Shown: positions 8,528 through 15,824 of the stretch, one piece after another | Layout: each line of letters opens with the position of its first letter | Position numbering within the stretch: the first letter of the stretch is position 1 | Source: Paenibacillus sp. S150 | GTDB lineage: Bacteria; Bacillota; Bacilli; Paenibacillales; Paenibacillaceae | Direction: 5' to 3' | NCBI RefSeq assembly: GCF_019352175.1 | Contig: NZ_JACBYI010000021.1 | Span: 1 to 64,000, forward strand | DNA length: 64,000 bases | Made by a program: the position numbers and the translations under genes | Notes under the pieces: model-generated | Database searches by the model: none | Seen by the model: the letters and a program-made list of their open reading frames with translations, nothing else | Told to the model about the DNA's origin: nothing

Positions 8528-8692
8528 GAGGGCTACACTCCTTTTTAACTGAATGATCAGCGCAGGGCTTCATCCCCTCTGCCGGTATTTTAATTTTAAC
8601 ATATTCTCACGGCCATTTCCCGGTATAATTGATTATAATCAACCGGCCCAGCCCGCGCGCTTGCACTGGCAGGTTCGGTTACAGTATCCTTG

Positions 8693-8818
8693 ATGGGTAC
8701 GAGGCCAGACGGAATTATGGTCATTGATGTGAACGGGTATATCTGATACAGCATACGCAAGGAAATCAAACTTGCCCGGCTCGCGGGCAAAACAGCGGAG
8801 CATTGGAAAAGCCTGTAA
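8693..8818 (+). pseudogene. Remnant of a nucleoside-deoxyribosyltransferase-like (DUF4406-type) protein C-terminus
   Basis: One plus-strand frame reads DGIMVIDVNGYI, then a TGA at 8744-8746, then YSIRKEIKLARLAGKT in the same frame, ending at a TAA (8816-8818). This resembles the conserved end of small deoxyribosyltransferase-like proteins, in which a 'vlnvgGYIgeStrrEIeyA' block leads to the C-terminus. The in-frame stop and the missing N-terminal half indicate a decayed fragment. The AIM24 gene starts 24 bp later. The match is from memory of the family pattern, so confidence is modest. Confidence 0.45.
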
Positions 8819-8842
8819 TTCACGGATGCGGAGGAGAATTCA

Positions 8843-9523
8843 ATGAAATACGATGTGCTGTATGAAGGGGCCTTTGCCATGCTCAAGGTGCACTTGAATC
8901 CGGGCGAAAGTGTCAAGGCGGAGATGGGGGCAATGGTCGCCATGTCGCCAAACGTTGAGCTTAGAGGCACCGTGGACGGCGGCCTGATGCGGGGTCTGGG
9001 CAGAATGCTCAGCGGGGAGAAATTTTTCTTCCAGGAGCTGACGGCAACCCGCGGTTCAAGCGAGGTGCTGCTCTCGCCGGGCTCCCTTGGCGACATTCAG
9101 GCCATCGAGCTGGACGGATCGTACAAGCTGTATGTGCAGAAGGACGGCTTCCTCGCCGGAACCCACGGCATTCAGGTAAATACAAAGATGCAGAATTTGA
9201 CGCGCGGGCTTTTTTCCGGCGAAGGCTTTTTCATTATTGAAATCAGCGGCAGCGGCACCGTATTCCTCTCTTCGTTCGGAGCGATCCATGCGATCAACCT
9301 GGAGCCGGGCGAGGAAATGATTATTGACAACGGACATTTGGTGGCGTGGCCGGATTATATGGATTACAAGGTGGAAAAGGCAGCCTCCGGCTGGCTGAAC
9401 AGCCTGACGAGCGGCGAGGCCCTGGTCTGCCGGTTCCGCGGCGAGGGCGTGGTGCTGGTGCAATCCCGCAATCCGGGCAGCTTCGGAACATGGATCAAAT
9501 CCTTTGTGCCTTCCAGACCGTGA
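8843..9523 (+). CDS. AIM24 / TIGR00266 family protein
   Basis: This is a 226-residue protein of the AIM24 (TIGR00266) family, a double-stranded beta-helix fold found widely in bacteria and in yeast mitochondria; its bacterial role is not established. Diagnostic stretches are LNPGESVKAEMGAMVAMSP at the N-terminus, GLMRGLGRMLSGEKFF in the middle and LVAWPDYMDYKVEKA near the end. The start has a GGAGGAG site. It stands alone between a decayed fragment and a strong two-way terminator. Confidence 0.92.
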   Translation: MKYDVLYEGAFAMLKVHLNPGESVKAEMGAMVAMSPNVELRGTVDGGLMRGLGRMLSGEKFFFQELTATRGSSEVLLSPGSLGDIQAIELDGSYKLYVQKDGFLAGTHGIQVNTKMQNLTRGLFSGEGFFIIEISGSGTVFLSSFGAIHAINLEPGEEMIIDNGHLVAWPDYMDYKVEKAASGWLNSLTSGEALVCRFRGEGVVLVQSRNPGSFGTWIKSFVPSRP

Positions 9524-9532
9524 CAAACCATA

Positions 9533-9580
9533 AAAACGGCATTTCAGAGCGCAGACAGCGGACTCTTGAAATGCCGTTTT
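9533..9580. terminator. Bidirectional terminator between AIM24 gene and TetR gene
   Basis: AAAACGGCATTTCA pairs with TGAAATGCCGTTTT around a 20-base loop. T runs occur on both strands, so the hairpin can end both converging transcripts. Confidence 0.9.
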
Positions 9581-9601
9581 GGGGATATGCAGAAAGTGCA
9601 G

Positions 9602-10192
9602 CTAAGCCATCAGCCGGTCCAAATGATAAGCCACCAGCTTGACCATTTCCTCCGGTGTGACCTGCGCCGGGTGAATGACATTATGCAGCACCAGGCCATC
9701 CACCAGGCCATGCAGCACCTTGATCTCCAGCTCCAGGTCCAGCCCTTTCTTCAGCAGCTGCTCCGAGACCAGGAACTCCATCATTTGGCGAAAACCCTCA
9801 TACAGGCCGTTATGCACTTCCTGCTTCAAGGCCTGGATCTTCGGATCGGCTACGGCTCTGCCGATAAAAGCAAGCCAAACCTCCGCCTCAATCCTCCGCT
9901 CTTCGTCCAGCGGCATCAGCTCGCCGATCAGACTCTCAACATCCTTGCGGGGGTCACCGGAGAATTGAAAGGCTCCTACACGGGCATAGCCCCTCTCCGT
10001 CACCAGCTTCATGGAGAAAGCCAGCAGCTCGGACTGGCTCACAAAATAATGCCGGAGCGAGCCAAGCGACATGCCGGCTTCCTTGGCAACATTACGCACC
10101 GAAGCGGCTTCCAGCCCCTCACGGCGGATGATTCTCCACGCAGCTTCAGCCAAGCGGTTGCGGCGTTCCCCGTGATCTACTCTTTTGGGCAT
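9602..10192 (-). CDS. TetR-family transcriptional regulator
   Basis: This is a 196-residue one-component regulator. The N-terminal helix-turn-helix is in ASVRNVAKEAGMSLGSLRHY (about residues 30-49) and an all-helical ligand-binding C-domain follows. Conserved features resemble the BetI/PksA-type subgroup, which has the C-terminal HGLVDGLVLH segment. The ribosome binding site is weak. No divergent partner or drug pump is adjacent; Fur lies 44 bp upstream on the same strand. Target unknown. Confidence 0.88.
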   Translation of the reverse strand: MPKRVDHGERRNRLAEAAWRIIRREGLEAASVRNVAKEAGMSLGSLRHYFVSQSELLAFSMKLVTERGYARVGAFQFSGDPRKDVESLIGELMPLDEERRIEAEVWLAFIGRAVADPKIQALKQEVHNGLYEGFRQMMEFLVSEQLLKKGLDLELEIKVLHGLVDGLVLHNVIHPAQVTPEEMVKLVAYHLDRLMA

Positions 10193-10235
10193 GGAGGCTC
10201 TTTAGCAGGACAGACCATCGGAACAGATGCCGTAC

Positions 10236-10709
10236 TCATGAGACCTCCTGGCATTCCTTTTCCCTTTTGCAGCCGCTTCGCTTGCATGAATTATAGGTGC
10301 CCTTGAAATCGAGCCGGTGATCGGTGACGTTGAAGCCATATTCACGTTCCAGCCGGAGCTCCAGCTCGTGAAGCCAATCATCCTTGATTTCCTCCAGCCT
10401 GCCGCAGACATTGCAGATCAGGTGGTGGTGCATATGGGCATGATCGTCATCGCGCAGATCATAGCGGGCGACGCCATCGCCGAAATTCATCTTTTCTACA
10501 ATATGAAGCTCACACAGCAGCTCCAGCGTACGGTATACCGTCGCAAGTCCAAGATGCGGATAGCTGTTCTTCACAAGCATGTATACCTCTTCCACGCTTA
10601 AATGATCCTTCTCATTATCAAGCAGGACTTTGACTATGGCCTCACGCTGTGGTGTTAATTTATAATTTTGCGCAGCAAATTGCTGACTGATATTAACAAT
10701 CGGATTCAC
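10236..10709 (-). CDS. fur: Fur-family metalloregulator
   Basis: This is a 157-residue ferric-uptake-regulator family repressor. The winged helix spans residues 1-85 (KLTPQREAIVKVL; GLATVYRTLELL), the metal-sensing segment DDDHAHMHHHLIC follows, and structural zinc sites are CNVCG and CKRSGCKREKEC. The GTG at 10709 fits best because GGTGGGAG stands 6-8 bp ahead; the longer TTG start lacks a site. Residues such as GDGVARYDL fit Fur rather than Zur. Upstream, near 10745-10760, ATTATAATTAGTAAT partly resembles a Fur/PerR box, which may allow autoregulation. Confidence 0.85.
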   Translation of the reverse strand: MNPIVNISQQFAAQNYKLTPQREAIVKVLLDNEKDHLSVEEVYMLVKNSYPHLGLATVYRTLELLCELHIVEKMNFGDGVARYDLRDDDHAHMHHHLICNVCGRLEEIKDDWLHELELRLEREYGFNVTDHRLDFKGTYNSCKRSGCKREKECQEVS

Positions 10710-10879
10710 CTTAAGTCTCCCACCTTTCCGGAAGCGCAAAACTGAGATTATAATTAGTAATCGTTACGAACTAAGCATAACAAAAATGCCCCCCAAAGAA
10801 AAGGGTCTGACATCATTATAACATCTCTTTGCGGAATTCAGCACAAAGCATCAAAAAAAAACGGCAAGAATACGGCATA

Positions 10880-11014
10880 ATGGACTCTGTACCCCACTTG
10901 CAATGGAATGAATCAGATGAATTATTTTCCCGGTTAAATAAGGATTACGATATATATTCCCGTGGACTGAGCACCCGCCCATACGGGCCGCCGCCTCCTT
11001 TCCATACCTTATAG
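10880..11014 (+). CDS. Possible 44-residue small protein
   Basis: This short open frame begins MDSVPHLQWNESDELF and ends with a proline-rich PYGPPPPFHTL just before the next gene's ribosome binding site. Composition looks protein-like, but no Shine-Dalgarno site precedes the ATG. I do not recognise a family. It sits in a 340-bp gap between Fur and the next gene and is listed as a possibility only. Confidence 0.25.
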   Translation: MDSVPHLQWNESDELFSRLNKDYDIYSRGLSTRPYGPPPPFHTL

Positions 11015-11048
11015 AAACAGATGAGTTATGGAAGTGAGGATGACACGG

Positions 11049-11624
11049 ATGGCAAAAGCACAACCTAAAAAAGCCCGGCGCCTGGTGACGGCCCGCGTTC
11101 TGGGCCAGGTCAGCAGATCCATGCTGCCGTTTTACCGAAAGATTGCCACCAGCCGCAGCTTCGCCGGGCAATGGTCCACCGCCGTCGTTACCGCAGATCT
11201 TGCCCTGATGGGCAAGCTGCTGGCGGATATACCCGCCTTGGCTGGCACAGAGAATTACGGAACGAACGGAATCGGCTATTTCATCTCTTTCCCCTTTCCG
11301 CCGCCGGTTGCCTTCTATACGAATGGAACGACGATCCCGCCGGGTATGGTGCAGTTCACCTTCAGCACGCAGGCGCACCGGAGTGTGGCCCTGGCCGTGA
11401 TTCCGCTGTACCGGAAGCTTGCAGCCAGCCCCTGCTTTGCCGAGCGCTTTGCCGCCGCAATCCGCCGCAAGGACAACAAAGCCGTAACAGCCATGGTGCG
11501 CGGGCTGGTCAAAACGGCTTCATTGAGGTCGGTAACCATTGAAGAGCATGGCGCAGCTCTGCTGTTCAAAACCAGGTTCAGCCAATACCCCTACCGCAAT
11601 GTGCTGTTTCAGGAATCGATGTAG
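11049..11624 (+). CDS. Hypothetical protein with internal duplication
   Basis: I do not recognise this 191-residue protein. It is basic at the N-terminus (MAKAQPKKARRLVTARVLG), with no signal peptide or membrane segment. Two similar helical segments are visible: one beginning MLPFYRKIATSRSFAGQW (about residue 27) and one beginning VIPLYRKLAASPCFAERF (about residue 115). Each is followed by a basic or alternating helix, so the protein probably arose by duplication. Between them lies an aromatic, glycine- and proline-rich loop (GYFISFPFPPPVAFYTNG). The ATG at 11049 is placed 9 bp after AAGTGAGG; an ATG at 11028 is possible. The SLH gene follows after 118 bp. Confidence 0.65.
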   Translation: MAKAQPKKARRLVTARVLGQVSRSMLPFYRKIATSRSFAGQWSTAVVTADLALMGKLLADIPALAGTENYGTNGIGYFISFPFPPPVAFYTNGTTIPPGMVQFTFSTQAHRSVALAVIPLYRKLAASPCFAERFAAAIRRKDNKAVTAMVRGLVKTASLRSVTIEEHGAALLFKTRFSQYPYRNVLFQESM

Positions 11625-11742
11625 GCCGGCAGCTAATTTGGACCTAAAATTAAATTGCCTGCAACCTTTCCAGTTTCTGCTTCGTTAGAAGGATTGAACA
11701 TGGCCAAGCGGCCGGCATCCTACAGACAGAGGTGGAAATGAA

Positions 11743-12417
11743 ATGAATTTCAAAAACAGCGCTTTTGCAGCGATTGCAACGTTATCCCTCCTCACCTTCT
11801 CGCTCGGCGGACCCGTTTTCGCCGCGGACAGCAGCTTCAAGGATATTGGCAATGTAAACGGCAGGGACAAAATAAATTCCCTGAAAGAGCAGGGCCTGAT
11901 CAAGGGCTTCTCCGATACCCGGTTCATGCCCGGCTCCAAGGTTACAACAGCCCAGGGCGTACAGTTCATCTCCGGCGGCCTTCAGCTGAGTCTTGCTGCT
12001 ATCGATTTCAACAAGGCACCGCTCGCCAGCGGCATATTTACCAAGGTCAAAGACAACGCCTGGTATGCGGAAGCCTTCGTCAACGCTCATTACAACGGCA
12101 TTGAAATCGACGCCGATATCGATCCCTCGAAGCCAATGACCAAGGAATTGTTCACCAGCCTGCTGATCCAGGGCGTAGAGAAAATCGGCAACCTGCCAAT
12201 GATCAACATTGTGCCTGCAGATATCGCAGATGCGGATGCTTTGGAGCCATCTTTCCAGGGCAGCATTCAGCGCTCGCTGAAATACAACATCAACACCCTG
12301 GATGCAAGCGGCAACTTTAATCCGAAAAAAGAAATCACCCGCGCCGAAGCAGCCGTTATGCTCTACAATGCGCTGGAGTACCTGAACTCCAAAACGGACA
12401 GCGCTCCGCAGAACTGA
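11743..12417 (+). CDS. Secreted S-layer homology (SLH) domain protein
   Basis: This 224-residue exported protein has a Sec signal peptide (residues 1-27, cleavage after VFA-A). Three SLH-type modules follow with little else: FKDIGNVNGRDKINSLKEQ (about 32-75), VKDNAWYAEAFVNAHYNG (about 103-145) and a third ending with ITRAEAAVMLYNALEYL (about 165-215). SLH triplets bind pyruvylated secondary cell-wall polymer in Paenibacillus-type envelopes. There is no additional enzymatic domain, so it may be a small wall-attached structural or adaptor protein. GAGGTGG precedes the start, and a strong terminator lies about 170 bp downstream. Confidence 0.88.
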   Translation: MNFKNSAFAAIATLSLLTFSLGGPVFAADSSFKDIGNVNGRDKINSLKEQGLIKGFSDTRFMPGSKVTTAQGVQFISGGLQLSLAAIDFNKAPLASGIFTKVKDNAWYAEAFVNAHYNGIEIDADIDPSKPMTKELFTSLLIQGVEKIGNLPMINIVPADIADADALEPSFQGSIQRSLKYNINTLDASGNFNPKKEITRAEAAVMLYNALEYLNSKTDSAPQN

Positions 12418-12582
12418 ATATTTTTTGCAGATGAGCTGCTCATTGTTGATCGATTCCACAGGAGCAGCTTACTCTAGTTGCCTGCGCAAAGGGGCTGGCC
12501 CAAAAGCAGGCTTCCACGATAAAAGCAGACAGTCCTTTAGCATAATGTATAGCGTGAAACATATAAAATCTTATCTTTGAAC

Positions 12583-12625
12583 AAAACGGCTAGGCCTCCT
12601 TCACCGGACGGCCTAGCCGTTTTTG
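12583..12625 (+). terminator. Rho-independent terminator
   Basis: AACGGCTAGGCC pairs perfectly with GGCCTAGCCGTT around a 13-base loop and is followed by TTTTT. It lies downstream of the SLH gene. Confidence 0.9.
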
Positions 12626-12732
12626 ATTTCAGATTCAAGGCTGTCCGGGGCTATTCCGATCGCCCTAGCCGGATAACCTTTGCTTTGGCGGTCCCTCCAT
12701 AGCTTTCTGCTGAACTCCGGCGGTAAGCCCAA

Positions 12733-12880
12733 GTGGAAAAAGGTCACTTATTTCTCCCCACAACCCCTTTTTCGCAAGCGTTAGTGGGAAAAAGGATACC
12801 TAATTCATCCGATTCTTTTCCTTTCTGGGAAATATGCCTAAATTAAGCTTGCTTTTTCCCACTATTCCCTCTGCCGGAAG
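12733..12880 (+). repeat. Diverged fragment of the dispersed repeat
   Basis: The segment shares scattered blocks with the left ends of copies 2 and 3: AAGTGGAAAAAGGTC, TTTTTCGCAAGCGTTAGTG, a CATCCG block followed by GCCTAAATTAAG, and TTTTTCCCACT near the end. The GC-rich core of the repeat is absent. Confidence 0.6.
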
Positions 12881-13084
12881 CCTTCCGTCCATTTTAAGTT
12901 GAGTAATTCCACTTCACTCCCCAGCCCCGCAGCATGTGGGAGCCAACCGGCCTCAAGCGTCACTTGCCAAAAGCTCTTAGCCGTCCCACGGCCGTTTCCT
13001 CAGGCTGGAAATTCCACAAGAGCTTCAGGGCAGATTCTTCGGCGTACCGTGCTCGATTATGAGTATGCATACGCTCACGGTAAA

Positions 13085-13117
13085 ACAAAAACAGGCTGTC
13101 ATTGGGCGGCAGCCTGT
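13085..13117 (-). terminator. Terminator of amino-acid ABC transporter operon
   Basis: Read on the minus strand, ACAGGCTG pairs with CAGCCTGT around an 11-base loop and is followed by TTTTGTTTT. It lies 64 bp past the ATPase gene. Confidence 0.88.
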
Positions 13118-13180
13118 TCTTACAGCACTTGCAATTAATTCCACCAACAATGGCCCGGCGTAGTCCGGCACCAGGTCCGG

Positions 13181-13933
13181 TTAATCTTCATCACCGCTCA
13201 GCCGGTTCAGAAACTGCAGGGCGCGCGGATTCTCCGTATGCTCCAGCACCTGCTGCGGCGTCCCCTGCTCCAGAATCACACCGCCGTCCATCAGGATAAT
13301 CTCGTCCGCCACATCGGCGGCGAACTTCATCTCATGGGTGACAATGACCATCGTCATACCCTCGGCGGCAAGCTGCTTGATCACCTTCAGCACCTCGCCT
13401 ACGAGCTCGGGATCAAGCGCCGAGGTTGGCTCATCGAACAGCAGCACCTCCGGTTCCACCGCCATCGCCCGGGCAATGGCCACTCGCTGCTGCTGTCCTC
13501 CGGACAATTGATGCGGAAAGGCCTCCGCCTTGTCTGCGAGGCCAACCTTGGCCAGCAGCGCTTCCGCCCGCTTGCGGGCTTCCTCCCTGGGACGCTTCTG
13601 GACGGTAACCTGACCTTCCATTACATTCCCGAGAGCGGTCATATGCGGGAAGAGGTTGTACGACTGAAAGACCATCCCTGTCCGCTGGCGCAGCGCCAGC
13701 ACCGAACGCTGCGGGATTTTGCCTCCGGCAGTGAACTCCAGCTTGAGGCTGTCCAGCACAAGACTTCCGCGGTCAGGCTGCTCCAGCAGGTTGAAGCAGC
13801 GCAGCAAGGTGGTTTTGCCGGAGCCGGAAGGGCCGATAATCACCAGCACCTTGCCGTGTTCGACGGTGAGGTCCACACCCTTCAGCACCTGAAGGGGACC
13901 GAAGGACTTATGCAAATTACGGATTTCGATCAC
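13181..13933 (-). CDS. Polar amino-acid ABC transporter ATP-binding protein (GlnQ/TcyC type)
   Basis: This is the ATPase of a polar amino-acid importer. It has 250 residues with Walker A GPSGSGKT (about 34-41), Q-loop GMVFQSYNLFPH, signature LSGGQQQR, Walker B VLLFDEP and the H-loop VTHEM, all intact. The start is GTG at 13933 behind AAGGAGGAG. It is the last gene of a three-gene operon (binding protein, permease, ATPase) with a 12-bp gap after the permease. Confidence 0.93.
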   Translation of the reverse strand: MIEIRNLHKSFGPLQVLKGVDLTVEHGKVLVIIGPSGSGKTTLLRCFNLLEQPDRGSLVLDSLKLEFTAGGKIPQRSVLALRQRTGMVFQSYNLFPHMTALGNVMEGQVTVQKRPREEARKRAEALLAKVGLADKAEAFPHQLSGGQQQRVAIARAMAVEPEVLLFDEPTSALDPELVGEVLKVIKQLAAEGMTMVIVTHEMKFAADVADEIILMDGGVILEQGTPQQVLEHTENPRALQFLNRLSGDED

Positions 13934-13945
13934 GGATACTCCTCC

Positions 13946-14614
13946 TTATCTCGCCGAGTAACGGTCAAGCCGCTTCTCCAGGTAATTTTGCAGAGCCGAC
14001 AGCACGGAACAGAAGAGCAGGTAGAACAGGGCCGCTTCAGAGTAGAGCAGCAGCGGTTCATATGAGGTCGCCGTAATCTGCTGGGCTGTTTTGAATATTT
14101 CCACATAAGTGATTGTGGCAGCGAGCGAGGTATCCTTGACCAGGCTGATAAAGGAGTTGGACAAAGGCGGTACCGAGACGCGGGCGGCCTGGGGAAGAAT
14201 GACCCTCCGCAGCGCCTGCCCCCGCGTCATCCCGACAGAGAATGCCGCTTCCCATTGGCCTTTGGGTATGGACAGAATCGCCGCCCGCACGATCTCGGAG
14301 GAATATGCGCCGACACTGAGCGTGAACCCGATGGTAGCGGCAATAAAAGGATCAAGGATAATGCCAACCGCCGGCAAGCCGTAAAAGATAATAAACAGCT
14401 GCACCAGCAAAGGCGTCCCGCGGATAATCCAAACATAGAAGCGGGCGATCAGCTTGGGCAGGGTCCACGGCGAAAGCCGGATAAGTGCGGTAAACACGGC
14501 CAGCAGCAGCCCCAGGATAAATGAAACTACTGCCAGCGGAATGGTAAAAGCCACCCCGGCTTTGAGCAGGGGCAGCATGGAATCAAGGAAAATTTGTATT
14601 TTGCGGTCATCCAT
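13946..14614 (-). CDS. Polar amino-acid ABC transporter permease (TcyB type)
   Basis: This is the membrane subunit of the importer, 222 residues with about five transmembrane helices. The HisM/GlnP-family stretch RGTPLLVQLFIIFYGLP is present, and the EAA loop reads EAAFSVGMTRGQALRRVILP and contacts the ATPase. The sequence style is close to the cystine permease TcyB of Bacillus, but polar amino-acid permeases cannot be assigned a substrate by eye. AAGGATG precedes the start, and it lies 58 bp after the binding-protein gene. Confidence 0.9.
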   Translation of the reverse strand: MDDRKIQIFLDSMLPLLKAGVAFTIPLAVVSFILGLLLAVFTALIRLSPWTLPKLIARFYVWIIRGTPLLVQLFIIFYGLPAVGIILDPFIAATIGFTLSVGAYSSEIVRAAILSIPKGQWEAAFSVGMTRGQALRRVILPQAARVSVPPLSNSFISLVKDTSLAATITYVEIFKTAQQITATSYEPLLLYSEAALFYLLFCSVLSALQNYLEKRLDRYSAR

Positions 14615-14672
14615 GGATCAGACATCCTTCTCGGACCTTTGGGCGGCTCCGGCCGCCCTGGTCCATCCGTTA

Positions 14673-15524
14673 TTATTGGGAAACGTCGGCGCCAAAATAT
14701 TTCTCGGAAATCGCAAGGTACGTGCCGTCACTTTTCATAGCGGCCAGCGCTTCGTTTACAGCCGCAACCAGCTCATCGTTGCCCTTCAAAAAAGCGGCCG
14801 CGCTCTGGGAACCCTCGGCGATTTCATCGACAACCTTGATCTTCACATCCGGCTTCTGCTTCTTCAGATCCAGATAGGACAGCCCGTCATTCACGGTGGC
14901 GTCAATCCGGCCGGAGGTCAGCAGGTCAATAGCTTGGTTAAAGCCTTCGGTTGCTACGATCTGCGCGCCGTTCTCGCGGGCGATATCGGACAAATTGCTG
15001 GTCAGAGACTGGCCGGCCTTTTTGCCCTCCAGATCGGCAAAAGCTTTGATCTCTTCATTATTTTCGCCGACAATCAGCACCGCCTTGGACACGATGTACG
15101 GGTCGGAGAAGTCATATTTCACCTTGCGCTCGTCCGTAATCGAAACCTCATTAAAAATCACATCAAAGCGCTTGGCATCCATCCCGGCAAAAATGCCGTC
15201 CCACTGGGTCTCGAAGAATTCCGCCTCCACTCCAAGGCGCTTGGCAACCTCTTCAGCGATTTCAACGTCAAATCCGGTAAGCTTGCCGGATGCATCATGG
15301 AAGGTAAAGGGGGCATAAGTACCTTCGGTCCCAACACGCAGCTTGCCGCTCGCCAGGATGGCATCCAGACTGTTCTGTTCCGCCGGAGCTGCCGCTCCCT
15401 CGGTAGGAGCCGCTGAAGATTCCGGCGCTGTATTATTGCCTCCCGCGTTGCCGGTATTATTGCCGCATGCCGCTGCCAGCACCACCGTCAGCAGCATCAG
15501 AATTGTAAGACTAAGCTTTTTCAT
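14673..15524 (-). CDS. Amino-acid ABC transporter substrate-binding lipoprotein
   Basis: This extracellular binding protein has a lipoprotein signal peptide (lipobox LAAAC at about residues 16-20), a low-complexity linker rich in N, G, A and P (about 20-50), then an SBP family 3 domain starting near LRVGTEGTYAPFTFHDASG. The ATG at 15524 (MKKLSL) follows GAGAGGGGA. The combination with a TcyB-like permease and a GlnQ-like ATPase suggests cystine or another polar amino acid. A SigA promoter with an inverted repeat just upstream controls the operon. Confidence 0.92.
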   Translation of the reverse strand: MKKLSLTILMLLTVVLAAACGNNTGNAGGNNTAPESSAAPTEGAAAPAEQNSLDAILASGKLRVGTEGTYAPFTFHDASGKLTGFDVEIAEEVAKRLGVEAEFFETQWDGIFAGMDAKRFDVIFNEVSITDERKVKYDFSDPYIVSKAVLIVGENNEEIKAFADLEGKKAGQSLTSNLSDIARENGAQIVATEGFNQAIDLLTSGRIDATVNDGLSYLDLKKQKPDVKIKVVDEIAEGSQSAAAFLKGNDELVAAVNEALAAMKSDGTYLAISEKYFGADVSQ

Positions 15525-15582
15525 ACAAATTTCCCCTCTCATTTAAATCTCTGTATATTCCGGAATTTAACCGGCAAATTGA

Positions 15583-15612
15583 ATACTAACATCGCCGCGC
15601 AAGCGGAGTCAA
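15583..15612 (-). promoter_or_regulatory. Promoter of the amino-acid transporter operon
   Basis: On the minus strand TTGACT (15607-15612) and TAGTAT (15583-15588) are separated by 18 bp. The predicted leader is about 50 nt. Confidence 0.7.
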
Positions 15613-15620
15613 GAACTTTT

Positions 15621-15641
15621 TTCCGATAATAAACATCGGAA
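15621..15641. promoter_or_regulatory. Perfect inverted repeat upstream of -35 box (candidate operator)
   Basis: TTCCGAT and ATCGGAA form a perfect 7-7-7 inverted repeat centred about 20 bp upstream of the -35 box. Its position suits an activator, such as a LysR-type cysteine/cystine regulator, more than a simple repressor. The binding protein is unknown. Confidence 0.5.
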
Positions 15642-15747
15642 TTATAACATAGCCATTTGAAGGAGCGCTGTCCACTGTATAACCTTGCCCGCAAGGTAAT
15701 AGCTTGCCCAGAACCCCGCCAGTTTTCCCGGACAAACCGGACACAGC

Positions 15748-15788
15748 AAAAATATCCCCGTTCCGCGTCTCACCGCTGAATGGGGATT
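15748..15788 (-). terminator. Probable terminator of MFS transporter gene
   Basis: On the minus strand ATCCCCATT pairs with AACGGGGAT (one G-T pair) and is followed by ATTTTTG. It lies about 40 bp after the MFS stop codon. Confidence 0.65.
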
Positions 15789-15824
15789 CTTGCGAAGCTG
15801 CCGGAAAGGAATGCCCTGCTGAAA

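Larger units (their letters stand above)
12418..13180. other. Long intergenic region between SLH gene and amino-acid transporter operon
   Basis: These 763 bases hold a terminator (12583-12625), a fragment related to the dispersed repeat (about 12733-12880) and the terminator of the minus-strand operon (13085-13117). A GGGGCTGGCCCAAAAGC segment at about 12491 recalls a piece of repeat copy 3's flank (GGCTGGCCCAAGC, about 56703). Open frames at 12899-13299 are not protein-like and lack ribosome binding sites. Confidence 0.6.

Noticed and set aside
8596..9096. 166-codon minus-strand frame
   Set aside because: Mostly antisense to the AIM24 gene, which has a strong start and family motifs.
12899..13299. 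Two short plus-strand frames
   Set aside because: No ribosome binding sites; they run over a terminator and the 3' end of the ATPase gene.
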